Positions 33,206 through 45,432 are shown, counted from the first letter of the stretch. The stretch: DNA of 64,000 nucleotides from Cordylochernes scorpioides (GCA_030710605.1 CP092880.1:5247155-5311154); one strand, 5' to 3'. The notes: generated from the sequence alone by a model not told the origin. Program-made: numbers and translations.

Positions 33206-33399
33206 GAAGACCCTTGTATAAAATTGCCAAAACTGATCGTGTGGTAGATTATTTATCATCACCAATACGTTTTCTACGGTAGTGATAACCCACATACATT
33301 GTTTTAATACATTTTTATAATGAAGAGGTGTTTTTTTAGATACATGTATACCATCCTCCCGAAATTTCTAAATTTGGTAATAAATATAAGTATAAAAAA

Positions 33400-33616
33400 T
33401 GTTGGATTTAATTTCCAAGCTTATTATCATTGATGACATTTTATTGATATTTGACCACTCTGTTGTTTGTTGATTGTTCGATAGCACATATATAATTTTG
33501 ATTGCTGTATTTCCCTTTATATATTTTTCTTCCTATTATGTTATAATTGTAATGTTTGTATGATTAAATAAAATCATTAATTAAAAAACTCCTTCATTAA
33601 CTAAAAACTTCCTTCA
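33400..33616 (+). repeat. 5' LTR of copia 1
   Basis: It holds AAATAAAATC as a polyadenylation-type signal near 33566 and repeats CTCCTTCA/TTCCTTCA at its end. Confidence 0.9.
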
Positions 33617-33736
33617 ATGGTTATGGGCCGAGCATTTCTCCAACCGCGCGAATAAAAAAGTCTTAAGTCGAGCGTCAACATTCTTGAAAATAAAACAAAT
33701 TTACCGAAAAGGTAAGATATACACATCTTCAGAAAA

Positions 33737-35191
33737 TGGAGAATAGTGTACAAGTTCCCAAATTTGACGGAAAAACTTCGCTTCTTGGAAATTTAGGATC
33801 GTATCAATTTTAGAAGGCAAAGAATTGGACGACCTTTTGGAAGCCGATCCACCAGAAGATGAAGTTAAATTCAAAGAATGGAAGAAGAAAGATGCTCAAG
33901 CTAAAGGAATCATCACATATGCAATGACTTAGTCGCCTTAATATTAAATTGCAAAACAAGCAAAGATATTTGGATAGCGCTGCATGAAAGATATGAAGGA
34001 GATAAAAAGAAAAAGATCATTGAGGCCCGAAACGACGTTTCAAGATTGACAATGAAGAAAGAAGAAAATTGGGAAGACTATCTCTACAGATCCGAGAAGC
34101 TATTGGAACAAGCAAGAAACCTTGGTGCAGAGATAGAAGATCAAGAATTCACCACTTCAGTGATCAGAGGACTACCCCAAAAGTACAACCTTGTTGCACT
34201 TCAACTGAATTGCCAAATGAAAGTAAGCGTTTCTGATCTTAAAAATTGCTTAAAACTATACCATGAAAGATTCACTCATGAAGAAAAGGAAGGAAATTCC
34301 AAAGCATTCAATACAATACATAAAGAATCTTTCTCAAACAGTAAGCATTTCCACAAAAATAGAAATGGTAATAAACCTATTTGTTTCATTTGTGCTAAGC
34401 CTGGCCACAAGGCTATAGAATGTTGGCATAATCCTAAAAATAAAAGAGGGAGCGAAAATAAACAAACCTCAAAGAATAAACCTGAACATCAAAATAAGGC
34501 AAAATTTGTAAATTTGCAACCTGAGGAACATGTGTCCAACATCAAAGAATATGAAACTACTCAACAACCTGAAGAATGGGTGATTGATAGTGGGGCTAGC
34601 TGTCACATGACATCAAATAGAGATCTATTAAAGGAAGAAAGAGAGGTTCACAAAACAATAAAACTTGCAGATGACTCTGAAATAATATCCAATGCAGAAG
34701 GAGCAATTGAAATTGAAGGACAGAATAAGTTGATTAGGCTTAATGATGTCCTATATGTTGAAAAATTGTCAGGTAACTTAATGTCTGTTAACAAACTGGT
34801 AGATGACAATAAAAAGGTACTTTTTGATAAAGATGGAGGACATATAATGGAGGAAGATGGAGAGGAAATTTTGATGGCCCAAAGAATAAATGATTTCTAC
34901 ATAATCAAAACATCAGCACCAGAAGAAATTCCATCACAGGCTTTAAAGGCTACTATTCATACCTGGAATGATTGGCACAAAAGATTGGGACACCTAAATG
35001 AAGAATACATGAAGCAAATGTTGAAGAATAATTCAGCTCACAATTTCAATACCCAATCCCAGAATATGGACACTTGTCAAGTTTGTATTCAGGCCAAACA
35101 TCCTAGAACACCCTTCAAACCAGTCCTATATCCTCAATCTACTAGACCATTGGACTTAATACATATTGATTTGATTGGACCTATTCAATAG
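33737..35191 (+). pseudogene. copia 1 gag, protease and integrase start, broken
   Basis: An ATG at 33737 starts a gag-like frame that shifts after about 20 codons and is stopped again near 33930. From 34046 the frame is open: gag, then CCHC zinc knuckle CFICAKPGHKAIEC (about 34381-34422). The aspartic protease motif WVIDSGASCHMTS follows at about 34576-34615, then the integrase zinc-finger region WHKRLGHLNEEYM with later CQVCIQAKHPRTPF. The frame ends at TAG (35189-35191) just after HIDLIGPIQ, which contains the first integrase catalytic Asp. Confidence 0.85.
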
Positions 35192-35923
35192 GAATCAATT
35201 GGAGGTGCTAAATATGTATTAACACTTGTTGATGACTTTTCTAGAAAAATATTTGTAGAATTTCTCTCATCCAAATTGGAAACTTTTGACATCATCAGAT
35301 CTTTCATTGAAGAAATTGAAAAGGAAAAAGAAATCAAAGTCAAACAATTAAGATCAGATAATGGAAAAGAATTCACAAATCATCAAATGACTCAATATTT
35401 AAAAGGTAAAGGCATAAAGCACCAACTGACAAATGTTTACACACCCCAACAAAATGGTATCTCTGAAAGGTATAACAGAACACTGATTGAAGGAACAAGA
35501 GCTTTGCTGATAGACTCACAACTTCCATTGAGATATTGGGCAGAAACAATGTCAACCTTTGCTTATTTGAAAAATAGAACACCTTGTAAAAAATTGGAAT
35601 GGATAACTCCTGAAGAGAGATTTTCAAATAGAAAGCCAACTGTAGCTCATCTAAAGATATTTGGATGCATAGCTTACTACTATGTACACAAGCACAAAAG
35701 AGGAAAATTTCAACCTACAGCCAAGGCTGGAATATTTGTTGGCTATTCAAGCACAAGAAAGGCTTGGAGACTAATTGATCCTGAAAATGAAAATGTAATT
35801 GAAACAAGAGATGTTAAATTTCTTGAAAATAAATTAGGAAAGGAAATACTAAACAAAAATGATTCAGATGACACTCAAAAATATTTCCTTTACAATTTTC
35901 AAGAAGAGACTATCCCACTGTAG
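35192..35923 (+). pseudogene. copia 1 integrase catalytic part
   Basis: It is in the same frame as the upstream part, beyond a single TAG. It reads LTLVDDFSRKIFVEF, then LRSDNGKEFTN (second catalytic Asp) and TPQQNGISERYNRTL (catalytic Glu), then the GKFQPTAKAGIFVGY segment typical of copia integrase C-termini. It stops at 35923, followed by a frame change into the RT. Confidence 0.85.
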
Positions 35924-35949
35924 GAGCGGTCAAGCTTTCCTATGGAAAC

Positions 35950-36705
35950 TTGCTACCATCATCCTATGAAAAAGCAATTAATTATCCTGATTCACCTTTG
36001 TGGCAACAAGCAATGGATAAGGAAATTCATTCTCTTCAGAACCATCATGTATGGGACCTTACTGAATTACCTGAAGGTGCTAAAGCAATAAAATCCAAAT
36101 GGATATTTTCAAAGAAAATGGATCCTCAAACCAATCAGGAGATCTACAAAGCAAGACTTGTTGCTTTGGGCTGCTCTCAGAAATATGGAACAGACTACAC
36201 AGAAACCTTTTCTCCAGTGATGGAAACAGATTCTTTTAAAACTCTTCTAGCCTATGCTACAATGGCAGGATATGAATTTCACCACTTTGATGTTGAAACA
36301 GCATTCCTGTATGGAAAACTTTCAGAGACCATCTACATGACCCAACCTCCAGGCTACCAGGATGACAAGAAAAAGACCTCTGTATGTATACTAAACCAGG
36401 CATTGTATGGACTTAAACAGAGTGGTAGGGTATGGTATGAAACATTTACAGAATACCTTTTTGAAATAGGTTTAACACAACTTAAATCTGATAAATGTGT
36501 TTTTACTTTTAGAAATGGCAATTCACATTTACTTTTAGGACTGCATGTTGATGATATGATAATCATTAATTCTGATCCTGAAATTTTGCATGATATAATA
36601 CAAAAAATAAGACTTCACTTTAAAATAAAGGAAAGTTTAACAACTTGTAACATTTTAGGCATTGAAATTATTAAAGAGGATTTTAGACTGATTTTAAAAC
36701 AGTAA
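35950..36705 (+). pseudogene. copia 1 reverse transcriptase
   Basis: The frame contains WIFSKKMDPQTNQEIYKARL, then HHFDVETAFLYGKLSETIYM with the first catalytic Asp, ALYGLKQSGRVWYE, and LHVDDMIII, the YVDD-box equivalent with both Asp residues. It ends at 36705, before the thumb. Further RT sequence follows in shifted frames to about 36838. Confidence 0.85.
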
Positions 36706-36838
36706 AATTACATAAATAAAATTTTACAAAATATAACATGCAAGATTGCAAGCATATTTCAACCCCATTAGATCCTAACACTAATTTAGATCATTTTAAT
36801 AGCTCTAAGGAAGTCAATATCAAGAATTAATAGGCTCT

Positions 36839-37482
36839 TTGCTTTATCTCTCAACTAAATCTAGGCCTGATATTGCCTTTGCAGTTACTCTTTTAAGCAG
36901 ATATAATCAAAACCCTAGAGAAATGCACATGGGTGCAGCTAAGAGAATTCTTAGGTATTTAAAAGGAAGTAAGCAGTATGGATTAATATATACTAAAGGA
37001 GATGTCGAATTAAAGGCTTATACAGATGCATCATGGAATTGTGACAGATCCAATAAAGCAAGATCAACTGCTGGATTAACCTTTTATTTAGATAAAACCT
37101 CATTTCTTGGTCAAGTAAGACTATTCCTAACACATGTCTTTCTACTTGTGATAGCGAAATATGTGGATTACTTCAAACTGTAAAAAAGGCCATTTACATC
37201 CAATACCTTTTTGAAGAAATTACATCTAATTTTGTTAAAATACAAATATTTTGTGATAACAAAGCATCAATATTTTTGACTAAGTCTGGTCAAACAACTG
37301 ATAAATCTAATCATTTAGTTAGATCTATTGCTTTTTTACATGAGAAATTGAAAAATAATATTTTTGACATTCAATATGTAAAAACTGAAGACAACATTTC
37401 TGACTTTTTAACAAAGGCTTTATCAAAGGAAAAATTAATCCATTTGTTATCTTTATTTAATTATGAGACCAACTCAATGTAA
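36839..37482 (+). pseudogene. copia 1 RNase H, frameshifted
   Basis: 36839-37140 reads LYLSTKSRPDIAFAVTLLSR, then AAKRILRYLKGSKQYGL and YTDASWNCD, with the first RNase H Asp. A frameshift near 37110 moves the remainder into another frame, which ends VKTEDNISDFLTKALSKEKL at 37276-37482. It is inactive as it stands. Confidence 0.85.
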
Positions 37483-37683
37483 AAATGTGTGTAAATTGTT
37501 ATTTTTATTTGATATCAATGTGTGTATATAATATTACTTTGGTATTTAGGCCTAAATGTTATAATTTTTCCGGTAAACAAAAGAAAGTCAAGTAGCGCCA
37601 TCTTAGGCCGTGACGTCACGTTGTGACGTAGCAGCTTAGCTATTCGCCTTCAAGATATTTAGCTTGAAATTAAAGGGGGGCTT

Positions 37684-37900
37684 TGTTGGATTCAATTTCC
37701 AAGCTTATTATCATTGATGACATTTTATTGATATTTGACCACTCTGTTGTTTGTTGATTGTTCGATAGCACATATATAATTTTGATTGCTGTATTTCCCT
37801 TTATATATTTTTCTTCCTATTATGTTATAATTGTAATGTTTGTATGATTAAATAAAATCATTAATTAAAAAACTCCTTCATTAACTAAAAACTTCCTTCA
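37684..37900 (+). repeat. 3' LTR of copia 1
   Basis: Same length as the 5' LTR. One difference was noticed, GGATTCAAT versus GGATTTAAT. Confidence 0.9.
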
Positions 37901-38893
37901 AAAAATAACATTTTTTTAAGCATAACTATCTTCAAACAGAGGCTACAAATCATATCTATCATTTTAAAAAAAATCAAAGAACGGCTACACAAGAAATAAC
38001 ATCTACCAGACAATGTCGCTTTGACCAACAATAACGTTTATTATAAGATTTTTTTGGAGTCTCATCTATCATAAGAAAACCCAAAAATAAAATTCTATTT
38101 GACAAATACGAGCCACAGCGATAATCTCTCATAATTTTTTTTATTTTTCGCTCAATAGAACCGACTGGTAACGCTGCTTCAATGAATTTAACGCGATTAT
38201 TTTATTGAAGACAAAATTAAAATGGCGATAAACAGAAATGTTTTGGAAATTATTTTTTTAGACCGAATGTTATAAATTCAAACAAATTAATGTATTCTCC
38301 TTGTCATTAATTACCTTATTTGATAAAAATACACCTTCATAGAAATCACCTTTTTTTAAATTATTATTAAAACTGGTATATCAATTTTTTTTATATGTAA
38401 ACTTAGCTGTGATCACACACAGAAATCAATTCTGAAAAAAAGTATGCTATTTATTTTTTAACAAAAGCACACGTGTTAGCTATATAAAATTTCTCTAGAA
38501 TATTAAAAACGAACAAACCAATATGTTTTTGAAATTATAAAATAAAATATTATTAAATACGACTTTTTATTATTATGAAATTAATTTATTGCAAGATAGT
38601 AACGAATCAGTATATATACGTGAAATTCTATTTTATATATACATATATATATTTTTTTTTTTTGCAATCGATAAATATTTCAAATATAGGTTTAACACTT
38701 TTAAGACAACATATTTTACACTTTAATAACACTTTCATACTTGATGTTTTGAAAATATTATTATAATAATAATAAACACAAATATGTTTTTGATTTTTTT
38801 GCTATTATTTTAAAATTGCGTATGTGTGATGTGTGTAAATAGTTATAAATATTGATTTATTAAATATTAATTCTCACCATATTATATTAAATA
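37901..38893. other. AT-rich, nothing recognised
   Basis: Long A and T runs. No coding, RNA or terminal repeat was found. Confidence 0.5.
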
Positions 38894-39806
38894 CTAGCGG
38901 ATGTACCCGGCTTCGCCCAGGTTTTTCTCGAGGGAATGTTTGCAGTCTAGTAATAAGAAAATATACTACACCTAAAAACTATCAGAGAAAAGAGAAACCA
39001 CGGAAGGTGAACAGAAAAATGCTTACAATGGATGTTATGTTTACGATATCAAGTTAAATAAAAACAAAGATAAAATTTTACACAAATAAATTTACTGGCA
39101 ATGCGTTTCTTTTAAATATCATCAAATATTATCTCTACAGACCTTACTGCAATGATATGAGTTAGTGAAGGTCTGTAGAGATAATATTTGATGATATTTA
39201 AAAGAAACGCATTGCCAGTAAATTTATTTGTGTAAAATTTTAACGATAGATGGCAATAAAATTTAATTTACTAAAGATAAAATTTGCATATGTTGGTCAC
39301 TATAAATTTGTTAGGCGAAATTAGAAACATGATAAAACAATTGGGTATTTAAAAACAAATATAGAAATAAAAGTTGAAGTATAATAAACAATGTTAAAGA
39401 TTAGTTTTAATTATTAATCAAGATTGTGTGTGAATATGTGAGAAAGATGTAATATCGTTGTTGTTTTCTTGGCCGACTGTTTTACATATGGTCTTATCTT
39501 AAAATTGCTTGTTTTGAATATTTTTTAGATTGAGATTATTAGCTAGTATGTAAAAAAAATAACTCTGTTGAAATTTAATTTTGTATTTATATTTAAATAA
39601 AATTAACTCTGTTGATTTTTTTTTTTTGTATTTAATCGATAACAGCGAAGTTACGCATGTTAATGTTAGGAAATATATTTTGATGTTAAGCAAAACCTGC
39701 TCCATCTCGTTTTACATAAATGTTGAAAATTTGGTTGAAATTGATGCATTGTAACGAAAGTTTTTAGTGATGTCCACTTATGAAATTTCCATTTTATTAA
39801 TATAGA
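38894..39806 (-). mobile_element. Non-autonomous Helitron, copy 1 (filled)
   Basis: Read on minus it begins TCTATATTAATAAAATGG (39806) and ends CCTGGGCGAAGCCGGG, TACATCCG, CTAG (38894): a 3' hairpin about 8 bases before CTAG. It lies between A and T and has no target duplication. These are the hallmarks of Helitrons. Copy 2 at 62869-63584 is nearly identical. No Rep/helicase is encoded. A 194-bp foldback element is inserted at 39079-39272. Confidence 0.8.
39079..39272. mobile_element. Miniature foldback insertion with 13-bp duplication
   Basis: Perfect 74-bp inverted arms (39072-39145, 39168-39241) enclose a 22-bp loop containing ACTGCAATGA. AAAGATAAAATTT flanks the insert at 39066-39078 and 39273-39285, and occurs once at 63041-63053 in the other Helitron copy, the empty site. 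The loop and the GATAGATGGC near the right end resemble the larger foldback family. Confidence 0.85.
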
Positions 39807-39875
39807 TATCTCTATGAAAATAGAGAAAATTTCCATTTTATTAATATAGATATCTCTATGAAAATAGAGAAAATT
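39783..39875. repeat. 44-bp tandem duplication at Helitron 5' end
   Basis: AAATTTCCATTTTATTAATA and ATATCTCTATGAAAATAGAG occur twice, 44 bp apart, spanning the Helitron 5' terminus and its flank. Confidence 0.8.
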
Positions 39876-40890
39876 ATATATTATATATATATAAATTATA
39901 TTTAATTCTACTTTATTGTTCAGTAATAGCTTGCTATACTGACATTATACTCTCAATTCGACATTAAAATTTTCTATAACTTTCTTTAAATATTATAAAA
40001 ACCTTTATATATATATTTAACTTTTAAACGAGTTTCAACTTTATCTTCCATTATTCAGTATTGAAAAGGCATGGATGGAATCAAGGAAATTTAGCTGTTA
40101 CAGGGTCAAATACAGTTTGTTACCAAATGAAAAAAAAAATCCCTTTTCCCGAGGAAAGTTTAATACAAGAAGACCGTTCTCAACTAACTTCACTTCCAGA
40201 AGAATACTAAGATGATTCTGATTGATTTTGTGTTCAGTGAATTGAATATTTGGACGGAATGTTGTTCTTTGTTTTCTCCTCCAACATTTTTTTTAAAACT
40301 AACCGCTTAATTGGACTAAGATATTTTTTTCTTATATGAAATTATAATATATATTTTAATAGTTGTAAAATAAGATATAGTTTTTTTAATATACATGTAC
40401 ATACTAAATTGATTTTGCTTTTTTCAAATTTGAAAAAATATTTTTTATTCTATGAGTATTTAAGTTTTTTTTTATTATTTTATAGAAATTTTATATATTA
40501 TGATGGCATTTTAAAAATATATATAATATATTCATTATCTATATAAAAATATTTTTTTAATGAATTTATACACAGGTTTTACACTTTTAAGAAAATATTT
40601 TACTCTTCAATGACAACATTTTACACTTTATTGACAACATTTTTTCATTTTAATAACATTAAGCACTTTAATAACAAAATTTATCATTTATATATAACAA
40701 CATTTTACACTTTTTAATAATAAAATTTTCATTTTAAACGGTATTAATAAAAACTTTAATTTGAAAAAAAAATAATAACTAAACGATTCCTTCAAAATAG
40801 TGCTCAGCCCCATATATAGATACGCCATACCTGTATAGAGTTTAAAATATAAGAATAAATATTAAATCTAATAATGGAAAACGACAATAT
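39876..40890. other. AT-rich, nothing recognised
   Basis: Strongly AT-rich with local TTTTACACTTT repeats (40570-40730). No gene. Confidence 0.5.
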
Positions 40891-40894
40891 AAAT

Positions 40895-41250
40895 GTAACA
40901 CGCCATCTATATATATGAAATGAAAACATTAAAAGCACGAATGTTTCTTTTACACACAAAACAAACTTATACTGTCCTTACTGCGATGAAAAAAATATTG
41001 GGAGGGCTTTGCTCATCAGTGGTGAATCCTCCCAACGGTTTCGCTAATTTAATCTACCAGACCGTTTCTTAGAACTCTAATACTGTATTGGACGATTCTG
41101 CTTATATACGTTGCATTGAAGGGTAGAATCTCAGAAATGGTATTCAAGCAGCTACTGTACGGATAATGCATTTTTTCCATCGCAGTAAGAATAGCAGAAG
41201 TTTATTTTGTGTGTGAAACATTCGTGCTTAAATGCTTTTATTTCTAATAT
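40895..41250. mobile_element. Foldback MITE copy
   Basis: The left arm (ACGCCATCTATATATATG to TGGTGAATCCTCCC) and right arm (41170-41245) are imperfect reverse complements and match the 26155 copy, including CTTACTGCGATGAAAAAAAT. The centre also aligns with that of the 26155 copy in part (GCTTATATACG versus CGTATTTAAGC in inverse). Confidence 0.7.
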
Positions 41251-41300
41251 TATATTAATGAAAATTCAATGCATAACTAAATAGAATATAAAGAGGCTTC

Positions 41301-41490
41301 TGTTGAAAAAGGAGGAATATATGAGAGGGCACTGAACACCGGAGGATTTTATTAAACCGATCACGGTAAGATAACACAACTAACTAGCAACGATATTCCA
41401 TCCATATATACACCGCAACACACCACAGAGTAACAGGTCACTGGTCAAAACAATTATATCATGAAATCCGAGAGAATTGCCATTTTAACA
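41301..41490 (-). repeat. 3' LTR of copia 2
   Basis: TG...CA ends (TGTTAAAATGG to TTTTTCAACA on minus). Differs from the 5' LTR by CTAGCAACG/CTAACAACG and TATATAC/TATAAAC. Confidence 0.9.
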
Positions 41491-41513
41491 CTTCCTCTCA
41501 ATTCATCAGATTT

Positions 41514-42185
41514 CTACATTCCAAATCCAGTGACGTGTTTTTCATACAAAAACCTTGGTAGGCCTTTAGTAAGGATGTCGGCAACATTTTCCTGGGTTGG
41601 TGTGTGGACGACCTCGACAAGTCCATCGCTGCAAATGCTTCTGATGAAATGCCATTTGATGTCAATATGCTTAGTTCTGGCATGATAAACCGGATTCCTC
41701 GCCAGCTGTTGAGCACCCTGGTTATCCGTCTTCAGAACAGTCGGTCCATTCAGCAATTCACCAAATCCCATCTCGTCCAACAGCGCTCTAAGGTAGACTG
41801 CCTCCTTTCCTGCTTCACAAAGTGCGATGTACTCAGATTCTGTGCTCGAAAGAGTGACAGTCTGCTGCTTCTTCGATTCCCAGGCTATTGGACCTCTTGC
41901 CAAAAAGTAAACAATTCCCGTATGAGATTTTCTATCCACGAGGTTTCCACCCCAATCAGCGTCGGCATAACCATGAAGAGCCTCATTTGATTTTCTGTAG
42001 GTAATCCTCAAACATGAGGTGCCTTTCAAATAGCGGAGGACACGCTTGGCAGCATTCCAGTGCTGTCTCCTAGGATCATTACTGAACTGTCCCAAAGCAC
42101 TAACTGCATAGGCTATATCGGGCCTTGTCGACACTGAGAGATATATCAATGATCCAATCAGTGATTGGTATTCTACCTTTTTCAC
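41514..42185 (-). pseudogene. copia 2 RT end and RNase H
   Basis: It reads YQSLIGSLIYLSVSTRPDIA, then YADADWGGNLVDRKSHTGI with the catalytic Asp, SSTESEYIALCEAGKEA with the Glu, KTDNQGAQQLARNP, and the closing motif ENVADILTKGLPR. This is a full copia RNase H. It is out of frame with the upstream RT by a one-base shift at about 42200-42206, so it could not be made as part of the polyprotein without frameshifting. Confidence 0.9.
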
Positions 42186-42195
42186 TGGCTCATTC

Positions 42196-43983
42196 TCACC
42201 TTATAGATGAAATTTTTGTTAACTTGGAGTTCGAGTCCATGGGTGTAGAAATAGGCTTTGCCTCTTTCATCCTATATTTCGCCAGAAGTTCTTCAATATA
42301 TCTCTCTTGATCTATGGATATTGAACCATCCTCTTTCATTTGTATCCTTATACCCAGGCAACAATTTATCCCTCCAAGATCCTTTATTTTGAATATTCTT
42401 TTCATACTTTCTTTAAAGGATTTCAACGTGTCTTCTCTTTCAGCCGCAATTATCAGATCATCAACATAGATTGCCACCAGGAGAATACCTTCATCATGCT
42501 TGATATAGACACAATTGTCAGATTGAAGTTGCTTCAGTCCCAAATTCTTTAATTCAGTGTCAAGCTTTTCATGCCAAACTATTCCAGCTTGTTTTAACCC
42601 ATAAATGGCCTTCTTGAGTCGACATACCTTCTCTGGATATTTTCTTGAGACGAAGTTTTCCGGCTGTGTCATGAAAATTTCTTCTTTAATTTCTCCATTC
42701 AAATAAGCAGATTGAACGTCCATCTGATGGAGTATCAAGTTGTATTCAACAGCCAAGGCTAAAAACATTCTAATAGTACTTTGGCGCACTACTGGGGCAA
42801 AAGTTTCCTCGTAGTCTATTCCGTACTGCTGTGAATAGCCTTTTGCTACCAGGCGAGCCTTATGGCGCTCAACAGAACCATCACTATTGCATTTCGTTTT
42901 GAATACCCATTTGGTTCCTATGATGTTTCGATTCTTAGGGGGATCAACCAATTCCCAAGTTTTGTTCTCAATCAAGGAATCAAACTCTTCCTCCATTGCT
43001 TTCTTCCAAAAATAAGAATCCCTTCCTGACAGCGCTTCCTCTGCGTCTTTTGGATCTGGCAAGTATTTCGCCTCTAGAAGTTCTTGCGTTGACAAATTGG
43101 CTGTAGGGTACTCCTTTCTTGGTCGGCCAGGTTTTCCTGTTCTAATATATCTTGGTCGTCCTCTTCCTCTTCTTGAAATGACCACTTCACTTTCTGACGG
43201 CTCGTCCACTAAATCAGACATCTCTAGATCCGATTCACTTTCGATTTCAGTTCGTGATTTATCTTCGGATGTGCTTCCCTTTTCTTCAACTAGAGGAATT
43301 TCCTTGACAAAAGGATCTTTTTGTGGACTAACATCAATTTCAATGACTTCATTCCGAATTCTTGATAATTCTGGTTCAATAAAACGTACATCTCTACTTT
43401 TTATAATTGTACGTGTACCAGGCTTCCAAAGTCTGTATGCCTTAGATTCTGTGAAATACCCTATTAACTTGTATTCCTCACTGCGAGGTGCGAATTTAGA
43501 TCTATTCGGCCTATTATTCACGGCAAACGATTTACTTCCTATAATTTTTAAATGAGAAACTACAGGTTTTCTTTTGGTAAATAGCTCATGTGGAGTTTTA
43601 CAATCGTTATTTCTCGGGCATCTATTTCTGATATAAGTTGATGTATGTATCAATTCAGCCCATAAAGTTTCAGGTAAATCACCTTCGATCATGAAGCACC
43701 TAGTCATATCCAGTAGAGTTCTATTCGCTCTTTCAGCTACACCGTTCTGTTGAGGTGTATATTCGACAGAGAGCTGACGTCCTATACCTTCTCCTTCTAG
43801 GTAATCCTTGAATTCTTTGCTAAGGTATTCAGGCGCATTATCATTCCTAATACATTTCAACCTTTTTCCGGTTTGCCTCTCAGCATAATTTTTGAATATT
43901 CTAAATCCTTTAAATACTTCACTTCTTGATTTCATTATAAATGTGAAGATAAATCCTGAGAAGTCATCAATAAATGTTGAAAA
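42196..43983 (-). pseudogene. copia 2 integrase catalytic part and RT
   Basis: It continues in frame after a TAA at 43984-43986. STFIDDFSGFIFTFI comes first, then CIRNDNAPEYLS (Asp) and TPQQNGVAERANRTL (Glu) of the integrase. A charged spacer with an AT-hook-like GRGRPRYIRTGKPGRPRKEY follows. The RT has WVFKTKCNSDGSVERHKARL, LHQMDVQSAYLNGEIKEEIF, AIYGLKQAGIVWHEKL and YVDDLIIAA. The catalytic residues of both domains are intact, and the coding sequence is close to full length. Confidence 0.9.
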
Positions 43984-45432
43984 TTAAAGGGCGCCACCCA
44001 ATGATTTTGTTCTCATGGGACCACAAATGTCAGTATGAACCAGCTCCAGTGGTTCCCTTGATCTTGTAAAAGACTCCTTCTGAAAAGGTAGCCGTGTTTG
44101 TTTACCTTTCAAACAAACTTCACAGGTAAAATTTTTAACATCAAAAATTGTCAGGCCGTATACAATATTTTGCATTTTTAGATTTTTGAGATCTTGCAAA
44201 TTTAAATGGCCAAATCTACTATGCCATTTTTCGTAATTTTTCTCTCCAGCTATGCAAATTTCTGTTAATAATGCCTTAGGACAATTGGTTTGGCTTAAGA
44301 TGTAAAGTCCTTTCTTTTCATATGCTTGTATGCAAATTTTTGTGCGCATGTTCACAATTTCAGCTTTTATGTACTTGAAATTAACGACATTAAATTTACT
44401 TGTGCACTTACTGATAGAAAATAGATTTCCATTTAATCTAGGAACAAACAACACATCTTCTAAGGATAAGGTTACAGTTCCAGTATTGGTTTTACAATCC
44501 AATTTTACATTCCCCTTTCCTATAGCCTCAATGAATTGACCATCTGCCAGTGTAATTTTTACTGGTGCAGTGTCTTCAAAATGAGTGAATGACTTCTTTG
44601 AGCTACACATGTGGGCAGTTGCGCCACTATCCAAGCACCACTCGTTTGCATCAAGTTTGTTTAAACATTCGATTCCTAATGATGCAACCATTTCATTTTT
44701 AGGGTTCCTGGACTTTCTTTTTCTGCAATCAGCAGCTTTATGTCCCTTTTTCCCACAGAAGTGGCAGTTAAATGGGAATCCTTTCGCCTTTGGCTTCGAT
44801 GTACTTGAGAAAGGCTTTCTTTCCGAATTACCAAAGAATACCTTTTCTTCAGAATCGGTTGTACCGTTTAATTCAGTTTGTCTGATTGCCTCCTCCAGCA
44901 TTTTTACTTTTAAAGTTTCAAAGTTCGGCAACCTGTCCCTAGTTTCAATGGCAGTTCTAAAACCCTCATAACTCTCGGGAAGGCTACACAACAGAAGGAT
45001 GGAAAGGAAGTCTTCTGGGACTTGTGCATCCATTTCACTCAACTTGTCAGCCAAACTGCTAAATTTGTTGAGATAATCCTGCATCCTTTCATTTGGTTTC
45101 AGTTTCAATAATATTAACTGTTTCGTAAGAAACACCTTCGTTGCAGGTCCTTTTGGCTGATGCACTTCATTTAAAAGCTTCCATGCCTCTGCAGAAGTTT
45201 TACATCTCTTCACGTGTATTATCTCTGGAGGACTTAAACTTAGGACTATAGTTGCTAGCGCCTTCTGGTCATTCTTCTCCCATTCGTTGGATTCTACTTC
45301 GGTTTCAGGCTTGATTCTTATGCTATTTGCATAATCCCAAAGTTCGGAATGAATTAGAATCATCTTCATTTGCATATTCCATGTCTCGTAATTTTCGGAA
45401 TTCAATTTTTCGATTTGGTAAAGACTTGACAT
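43984..45432 (-). pseudogene. copia 2 gag, protease, integrase N-terminus
   Basis: The start is placed at the Met of MSSLYQIEKLNSENYETW (45432), because the frame upstream of it is primer-site and LTR sequence. Gag runs through WKLLNEVHQPKGPATKVFL to a CCHC knuckle (CHFCGKKGHKAADC, about 44772-44731). The protease motif EWCLDSGATAHMCSSKK follows, then the HHCC zinc region (WHSRFGHLNLQDL, CEVCLKGKQTRLPF) and ELVHTDICGPM with the first integrase Asp. A TAA at 43986-43984 ends it about eleven codons later. Confidence 0.9.

Larger units (their letters stand above)
33400..37900 (+). mobile_element. copia-type LTR retrotransposon 1, defective
   Basis: LTRs of 217 bp (33400-33616, 37684-37900) begin TGTTGG and end TTCA; AAAAA flanks both sides as the 5-bp target duplication. 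Just after the 5' LTR, TGGTTATGGGCC (33618-33629) matches the anticodon-stem region of initiator tRNA-Met, the half-tRNA primer site used by copia. A polypurine tract (AAAGGGGGG, about 37672-37680) precedes the 3' LTR. Domain order is gag, protease, integrase, RT, RNase H, as in Ty1/copia. By eye the LTRs differ at about one base, yet the coding region has several lesions. Confidence 0.9.
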
